Assembly (NCBI GenBank): GCA_002308195.1
Contig: DBVU01000060.1
Coordinates: forward strand, 537 to 13,079
DNA length: 12,543 nucleotides
Direction: 5' to 3'
Origin: Bacteroidales bacterium UBA1256
Lineage (GTDB): Bacteria; Bacteroidota; Bacteroidia; Bacteroidales; Paludibacteraceae
Each line of letters opens with the position of its first letter. Position 1 is the stretch's first letter. The notes beneath the pieces were generated by a model that was not told the origin of the DNA, did no database searches, and saw only the letters and a program-made list of their open reading frames with translations. This document shows positions 11,401 to 12,543 of the stretch, piece by piece. The position numbers and the translations under genes are program-made.

Positions 11401-11674
11401 CAGGACTGGTTTCTGTTATACCCATCGCACCTACGTCTTGGTCTTGAACCATAAGACAGTAACCGCCGTTATGGCCGGTTTCCTTGTGCGCAAAGTTAAA
11501 TTCCATTCCCACTTGGGACACATTGGATGCATTCCATCCTTTCGGTTGAGGTTGCCCATCATAAGCGGGAGCACTCCAATCCTCAAAATTAGAGTTCGAT
11601 ACTTGCTGAGCAGAAAGTGAAGTGTTGAAGAGCAATACCGAACTCACTAAAAAATTGCGTAGAAATTTACTCAT
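2159..11674 (-). CDS. Giant exported repeat protein: PCMD-like modules plus about 30 cadherin-like beta-sandwich repeats
   Basis: The product has 3171 residues (roughly 340 kDa). In order: signal peptide 1-22; PCMD-like beta-sandwich 28-263; 15 beta-sandwich repeats about 268-1537; a second PCMD-like module 1543-1754; 15 more repeats about 1758-3060; and a C-terminal domain 3062-3171 resembling a type IX secretion sorting domain. No catalytic motif, no lipobox cysteine and no membrane segment beyond the signal peptide is visible. I infer a cell-surface adhesin or glycan-binding filament; no function is shown directly. The start at 11674 is the first ATG and gives a clean signal peptide. A longer reading from TTG at 11713 would put 13 polar residues ahead of it and is less likely. 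The gene has its own promoter (11739-11770) and terminator (2080-2118), so it is probably monocistronic. I recognise domain types but not a named gene. Confidence 0.9.
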   Translation of the reverse strand: MSKFLRNFLVSSVLLFNTSLSAQQVSNSNFEDWSAPAYDGQPQPKGWNASNVSQVGMEFNFAHKETGHNGGYCLMVQDQDVGAMGITETSPGYFSLGQPWAYLPSIMEINKATAGTYGGISWKYRPDSLSVWIKRTGPNTDKEDFYLLYYAWTGTAKGDKYKGKNGQCTSYSATNEESDIRLALNGNECGTTQKATQICEGMWREKKTYGSWTNIRVPIYYMNNNVPTMMNLIFSASNYPNFRANDGLYKDNSLYVDDIELIYSATIQKLYVGGKEWKGFDPSTEEVQTYALGETATEIPSIEATRGAGSITNAHGTTVPFPGRTLSGSEVTIVNGDLVSTPTRITVKSEDGKKTMVYKIQFVKAKSSNSKLAGITINGEPMVGFSPAKYNYPNVSLPYGTTAVPVVGAEGQEDDQTISITQPTSPTGNATIVVTAANGEAKSTYNLTFSVAELADNTLQNILVNGSPIPGFTPSQTIYKVSLPVGTTEMPTIQAVSAYAEGEQTIVHTAPSVIDGGTYQISVTTKGNPVAKVYKLNFKLEASSYIYLNDLQMEGGWIHNFQPTQMTYYVNLPLGTTELPEITYEKGDQFQSVEVVPAGLDGTTRVIVTAGNGDQAVYKIVVSTEKSENSMLQGIKIGGQAIADFRADSTSYTWTLSVGTTELPTIEPIPGDEYQSINITPGGVNGKTRITVTAGNGSTTIYVIAFSVQTYTDNTLKGIYLNGTLIEGFKPETNEYTVNLPQGTTALPAVTYELQSTEFQTVSVRTISGLSGDYKITVRPQSGASRTYIIHFTLATSSNVALAMIYIDGEELEGFAPDKTDYEITLPAGVSTIPNVTYLKSENSQRVLSVLEDKTQIITVTAESGDKREYRVTFVIQVSKNAYLEMIYLDGVELEGFDKEELNYTVELKSATCPLITVAKAAGQQVTITAPYAVGTAYILVQPEQGASNTYRIEFVAAAAESAQLKNIFVDGNALEGFQPATLHYTQQYAGALPEVTWEKGAADQTVSLLWKGEVAWIHVVDAMGNKAAYSITFSRQLSGDKRLRAILLDGTPLASFDPTILNYDSTLVAGSSYPQVGYIAEDNTQIVFFGQLEDGKWGISVAAEDGTSQTYTIAFSILPYNDVNLVNLEVVGHSIAFDPEEENYSITIDEGAVLPDVIATAKEGQTVVSYVVDENHQQVVVTAESGATKTYNINYTRVQSGNALLADILIEGESLYRFRPDSFNYSITLPKGTAVVPNIYPIAQLDNQTITTYFSRPNGTTLIEVEAQDGTKAQYTIAFPVEQSANTKLAELMINGDMKDVNETDFTYTLPYGTTDPYEVSYTKAEATQTVDYISAPVTGVTKLIVHAENGDTRTYSIRYSIATPQGANVITKVDYSYVNMAGETQTGSLVPEIGDNIINLPFGAKAFAVDSVYKNYKEQTVIFYNGGIRRGAKIIAAANRESVEDVVYTITPKMPEFDTTGKLKELKFNGALVPNWRPDVYNYMINVTAQPTIANFTYVAYDGKTVTPSSLDAKKKQVTFAVDGGETYSVCWYYSNDDPQFDFSKDWVKAAQGPGYKPTASWKVPADYANKHEYNIDFIVHVNLIYQTGKEVIKAGVNGALLSTLRGAPLNGSVPGMMTTGNMTLSLANSGGSSSSMSMSKTTGVVFRNTPEQFTLDYNPLTTTNITKWYYDILLTDGTSTKTTHYDGSYNSLNTWQVATSTLDYSGLGNVQRMTFAINSAHTANANDLGSGATGQSMYESQLLIQDLRFVYNSALTAATVNGATTTKSGNTFTYNLAANEDIVGIPSLKFTGAVHDQMQTIEWLNDGEWINGELRAKVTNYGENSLDNTVYTVVLHRDPVTSLEYTASFGTYPMTASGDTTFVNLPFATQAVPDMTITPASVHQNFAITKVGKNIKVVVTAEDGSSATTVYAFRETKSNNAALASITAKDAKGTNIELTPAFDANTLEYSVEAEQMPIFSFAKQRSLDDKELGQIAELKYNATGATITVTAADGTTQRVYTINRTMAEVITSGKVDEFSIGTNIYTKLGKETYECTDKKPTEAVFVKRQYANDSIVFVQSQTKMEWQVYGSENHTYVYNYPTEKSNNARLSDILAGGKSIEGFDPEYGEYTITSDTTVLIEMIAAEPEQSLTITQNQIEGGVEYQAVVTAADGNTQKTYTVKVVRPLSNDATLAGLFLDGALVNGFRADSMNYVVTISASAVKIAQPKMPSVTYLAGHEGQTIEVEPGLLGETTTIEVNSEDRNNKNYYYLKVEAEPSHCVDLTGITVNGEVIEHFESGRHFYSVSLKTREVVIDYAADDRFLTVTQHGEEVRPDQYYIYTLHVMAEDNITTSDYQIEIFVENQSSDNKLKNITLDGKDFVDFERALNPTLTYDEGNNNYTIILPAGTTTLPEVSAQLKMNGQNVVIEQKEDSVLLHVTAVDGTPNTYTLHFVVPMSKNADLSMIFLDGNPLEGFTPDYYFYQVTLPEGVHSLPDVAAQKGESSQTILPIEMDYNKLQATIKVQAEDTTTRLSTYVVVFHYSQSNADTLMMIYADGVGLEKFAPHTFYYNDSLAVGTQVFPDLSWEEKDQWQIITMDTVLANDNSMIRQIHVTAESGKKSTYTVSYTIRQSAIDTLQMIYIDQRALPGFNAEQTEYSYTLSAAQASGLSGLTPEVEYIAGDEYQTISVSQATDSLSGKSLGYKSVITVTAATGATRTYTIHYPVELSTDATLNMIMLGGKPISNYDAERFNYKVEIDMEASIPVVSVVKKEDAQTYEIRVLEDTVLVVVFAENIEYTQTYTLAFDRQKSSITTLRDIIITDDSGETLPTAIFAFRSKDYEYTINIPYNAEDEEPIPAIETILEDPQQSVERTETVLPNGDIQVSLFVTAPNGEDQAEYSLTFHFVKNNDATLKAIYLNEVLLPGFDSKVTEYDYVWPYGSTSDDFFDVDAITYLLSDELAVGKVWVDESGVIFIQVIAQDGETELNYVIRQIIGKDNDCSLITILLGEDSLRGFDPDVTFYTYYLIEGNNPPVVDALPHSENAEVSIREVSAGDTCTIICTAADGTERRYYIYFAVSTLDDALIPTANDVILRRVPGSMQLFAGTIRKDVTLALYDQNGHLLYYNQVPVSDPNDADVSCGADGKDHLNNVVDTRSGLLIDIVPGQVYFYTFFVAEKDKITSGKILALP
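2495..6403 (-). repeat. Second array of about 15 cadherin-like beta-sandwich repeats (protein level)
   Basis: The same unit type as in the first array continues after the internal module. Units start near protein residues 1758, 1846, 1926, 2018, 2093, 2176, 2266, 2353, 2445, 2532, 2619, 2715, 2797, 2895 and 2984. Those at 1758, 1846 and 2018, just after the internal PCMD-like module, are the most degenerate and lack the GF-x-P turn. Units from 2093 on are regular again, several with an MIY-x-DG or IFLDG start. Units at the C-terminal end are richer in Asp and Glu. At DNA level the copies are diverged, so this is an old array, not a recent tandem duplication. Confidence 0.78.
6413..7048 (-). 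other. Second, internal PCMD-like module of the giant protein
   Basis: Protein residues 1543-1754. The region breaks the repeat pattern. It opens with FDFSKDW and a later PTASW, has GVVFRNTPEQFTLDY in the middle (compare the family's pattern of pF-x-x-rP followed by a Y-x-Y strand), and closes with SQLLIQDLRFVY. That is the same order of landmarks as PCMD domains, including the N-terminal one in this protein. A Gly/Ser/Met-rich stretch (SGGSSSSMSMS) lies inside. The match is weaker than for the N-terminal copy; another beta-sandwich carbohydrate-binding fold is possible. Confidence 0.45.
7064..10873 (-). repeat. First array of about 15 cadherin-like beta-sandwich repeats (protein level)
   Basis: Each unit of about 75-90 residues follows one pattern: L-x-x-I-x-x-x-G, then GF-x-P, a Y two to five residues on, LP-x-GTT-x-(L/V)P, a Q-T/S-(V/I) strand, (I/V)-x-VTA-x-(N/D/S)G, and a closing Y-x-I-x-F. 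This resembles the cadherin-like beta-sandwich family (Pfam PF12733) seen in bacterial surface proteins. Units start near protein residues 270, 372, 459, 548, 632, 716, 802, 884, 965, 1044, 1126, 1206, 1290, 1371 and 1465. The first has an insertion, and the one at 1371 is degenerate and lacks GF-x-P. The array most likely forms a stiff stalk or multivalent binding surface. Unit boundaries are my reading. Confidence 0.8.
10886..11593 (-). other. N-terminal PCMD-like beta-sandwich domain of the giant protein
   Basis: Protein residues 28-263. The domain opens with SNSNFEDWSAP and a PKGWN motif, and closes with NSLYVDDIELIY. That combination is typical of the PCMD family (putative carbohydrate metabolism domain), found in exported Bacteroidota proteins and thought to bind glycans. 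It holds four of the protein's twelve cysteines, which could form disulfides after export. The family assignment is from recalled motif patterns and should be tested by profile search. Confidence 0.6.
11609..11674 (-). other. Signal peptide of the giant repeat protein
   Basis: Residues 1-22 show the charged start MSKFLRN, a hydrophobic core FLVSSVLLF and the end SLSA before QQ. This predicts Sec export and signal peptidase I cleavage after Ala22. There is no cysteine near the cleavage site, so the protein is not a lipoprotein. Confidence 0.85.
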
Positions 11675-11738
11675 ATTAAGATTTTCATTAAAAATTTTAC
11701 GATTTTGTACCAAAAACAGGCTTTTTCTTTTTCGGGTG

Positions 11739-11770
11739 CAAAATTACTGCTATTTTTCTACCCCCACAAT
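11739..11770 (-). promoter_or_regulatory. Bacteroidota-type promoter of the giant repeat gene
   Basis: On the minus strand ATTG at 11770-11767 is followed by exactly 20 nt and TAATTTTG at 11746-11739. This matches the Bacteroides -33/-7 consensus, and the -7 box is identical to that of the downstream DUF5686 gene. Transcription would begin near 11733, giving a leader of about 58 nt before the ATG at 11674. The leader is A/T-rich and has no Shine-Dalgarno. Confidence 0.8.
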
Positions 11771-11792
11771 AGCAATCGTTATGAAAAAGTAT

Positions 11793-11859
11793 ACGATTAT
11801 TAAGGCGATTTCGTAACACGCGCACGTTAAAAGGCTCAAAAACATACACGATTATTAAG
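11793..11859. repeat. Pair of 12-bp direct repeats upstream of the giant-gene promoter
   Basis: ACGATTATTAAG occurs at 11793-11804 and again, without mismatch, at 11848-11859, 55 bp apart. Both copies are preceded by an ATAC-like tetramer or its near match. The ACGATT of the first copy also forms a 6-bp inverted repeat with AATCGT at 11774-11779. The nearer copy begins about 23 bp upstream of the -33 box. Paired operator half-sites are the likeliest use; the A/T-rich composition makes chance recurrence possible. Confidence 0.5.
11814..11829. promoter_or_regulatory. Interrupted palindrome upstream of the giant-gene promoter
   Basis: TAAC and GTTA flank a GCGC core with two unmatched bases on each side (16 bp in all). 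It lies about 45 bp upstream of the -33 box, a position suited to an activator or repressor site. No regulator is recognised and the palindrome is short, so it may be chance. Confidence 0.3.
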
Positions 11860-11893
11860 ATTTTATGTACATTTTTTACTTTGCGGCAGACAC

Positions 11894-11929
11894 AAAAAGA
11901 AGAGCCGCAATACGAAAATTGCGACTCTT
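11894..11929 (-). terminator. Intrinsic terminator after nagB
   Basis: On the minus strand a 12-bp stem pairs 11929-11918 with 11911-11900, with one G-U wobble and a 6-nt loop. It is followed by a C and five T (11898-11894). It begins about 38 nt after the nagB stop codon. The plus strand also ends in a T-run after the stem, so it may act in both directions, although no plus-strand gene approaches it here. Confidence 0.8.
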
Positions 11930-11967
11930 TTTAATGATATTTTCCGAGCAGAAATTCGGGCGGAAAA

Positions 11968-12543
11968 TTAACGGGTCAGTTTGTATTGGACGAAGGCCTC
12001 AATCGCCTCATAATCAGCGAGTCCTAGCTTTGCATAGAGTTCGGCCGTGGCATGATTTCGGTCTTCGGCGCGCTGCCAGAAAAGTCGTTCGTCGTTGCCC
12101 ATAAACGGAGCGGATTCCATCTGGCTCTGATGCTTCAAAATGGTATTACGTTTGAAACGTAATTCTTCCGGAGACATAGGAACAGCCATTTCGATGAGGT
12201 CAACTTCCCACTCCATCCATGCTCCGCGGTACATCCAGATGCGGCAATCTTTGAGCCATTCGTCCCAAGCAGAAGTCTGTTTGAGTTCGTCCAACGCTGC
12301 CAAAACAGCATCCAGACAAACGCGGTGCGTGCCATGCGGATCGGCCAAATCACCGGCCACAAACATTTCATTCGGCTTGATCTGCTCCAACAGTTCCTTG
12401 ACGATAGCACAATCGGCATCCGTGAGCGGGCCTTTCTTGATAGTACCCGTCTCATAGAACGGCAGATTGAGGAAGTGCGCGTTGGTCTTGTCGTTGAGCC
12501 CGAAGGAGCGGACGGCTCCGCGGGCCTCGCTCCGGCGGATGGC
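11968..12543 (-). CDS. nagB: Glucosamine-6-phosphate deaminase, C-terminal LmbE-like portion (partial, N-terminus missing)
   Basis: The frame is open from the right edge to the TAA at 11970-11968, giving the last 191 residues. The segment contains AGDLADPHGTHR (fragment residues 63-74), CRIWMYRGAW, MSPEELRFKRN and ILKHQSQMESAPF. I recognise this as the conserved end of the long Bacteroidota form of NagB, in which the deaminase domain is followed by an LmbE/PIG-L-like deacetylase-type domain. NagB converts glucosamine 6-phosphate to fructose 6-phosphate and ammonia in cytoplasmic amino-sugar breakdown. The deaminase part lies outside the window, so that activity is inferred from the family, not seen. 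The H-x-x-H in DPHGTHR fits a metal site of LmbE-like enzymes. A TTG at 12390 is not the start: coding sequence continues upstream to the edge. A terminator follows, so the gene is not joined to the giant gene. Confidence 0.8.
   Translation of the reverse strand, partial: AIRRSEARGAVRSFGLNDKTNAHFLNLPFYETGTIKKGPLTDADCAIVKELLEQIKPNEMFVAGDLADPHGTHRVCLDAVLAALDELKQTSAWDEWLKDCRIWMYRGAWMEWEVDLIEMAVPMSPEELRFKRNTILKHQSQMESAPFMGNDERLFWQRAEDRNHATAELYAKLGLADYEAIEAFVQYKLTR

Noticed and set aside
11675..11713. Extending the giant protein to a TTG at 11713, adding 13 residues
   Set aside because: The added residues are polar and would bury the signal peptide. The first ATG at 11674 starts a clean signal sequence and lies at a suitable distance from the promoter.
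11876..11883. TTACTTTG as a plus-strand -7 box for a short RNA ending at the hairpin 11900-11929
   Set aside because: It differs from TAnnTTTG by one base and there is no TTG box about 20 nt upstream. The transcript would be only about 45 nt, nearly all terminator.
11865..12104. Plus-strand frame overlapping the nagB end
   Set aside because: It passes through the terminator hairpin and the conserved 3' end of nagB in antisense, and has no plausible protein features.
12388..12390. TTG at 12390 as start of a small 140-residue protein
   Set aside because: The same frame stays open to the right edge and the upstream residues continue the NagB C-terminal domain.
12500..12537. GC-rich inverted repeat (GGAGCG/CGCTCC) near the right edge
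   Set aside because: It lies inside well-conserved nagB coding sequence, has no T-tract, and is explained by GC-rich Arg/Ala codons.

Overview
The window looks like chromosomal DNA from the phylum Bacteroidota, most likely the order Bacteroidales. The evidence is two promoters of the Bacteroides type (a TTG-type -33 box, 20 bp, then TAATTTTG), no Shine-Dalgarno sequence before either visible start, and three proteins of Bacteroidota-typical families. All three genes lie on the minus strand, so they read from high to low coordinates.

Layout in transcription order. (1) Positions 12543-11968 hold the last 191 codons of a NagB-type glucosamine-6-phosphate deaminase, in its C-terminal LmbE-like domain; the rest lies outside the window. 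A hairpin terminator follows at 11894-11929. (2) A roughly 290-bp intergenic stretch (11675-11967) carries that terminator, a 12-bp direct repeat, a 16-bp interrupted palindrome and a promoter. (3) Positions 11674-2159 encode one giant exported protein of 3171 residues. It has a signal peptide, a PCMD-like beta-sandwich, about 15 cadherin-like beta-sandwich repeats, a second PCMD-like module, about 15 more repeats, and a C-terminal domain resembling a divergent type B sorting domain of the type IX secretion system. (4) A 16-bp-stem terminator at 2080-2118 ends the giant gene. It also contains the -33 box of the next promoter in its loop. (5) Positions 2033-1 encode the first 677 residues of a DUF5686 outer-membrane protein with an N-terminal carboxypeptidase-regulatory-like domain; it runs off the left edge.

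How the genes relate: nagB appears to be an unrelated housekeeping neighbour closed by its own terminator. The giant protein and the DUF5686 protein are both predicted to act at the cell surface. They have separate promoters of the same design and are separated by a terminator, so they look like neighbouring monocistronic units, not an operon. The giant protein is the notable item: its length, repeat architecture and possible T9SS tail suggest a surface adhesin or glycan-binding filament of the SprB kind. That function is inferred from architecture only.
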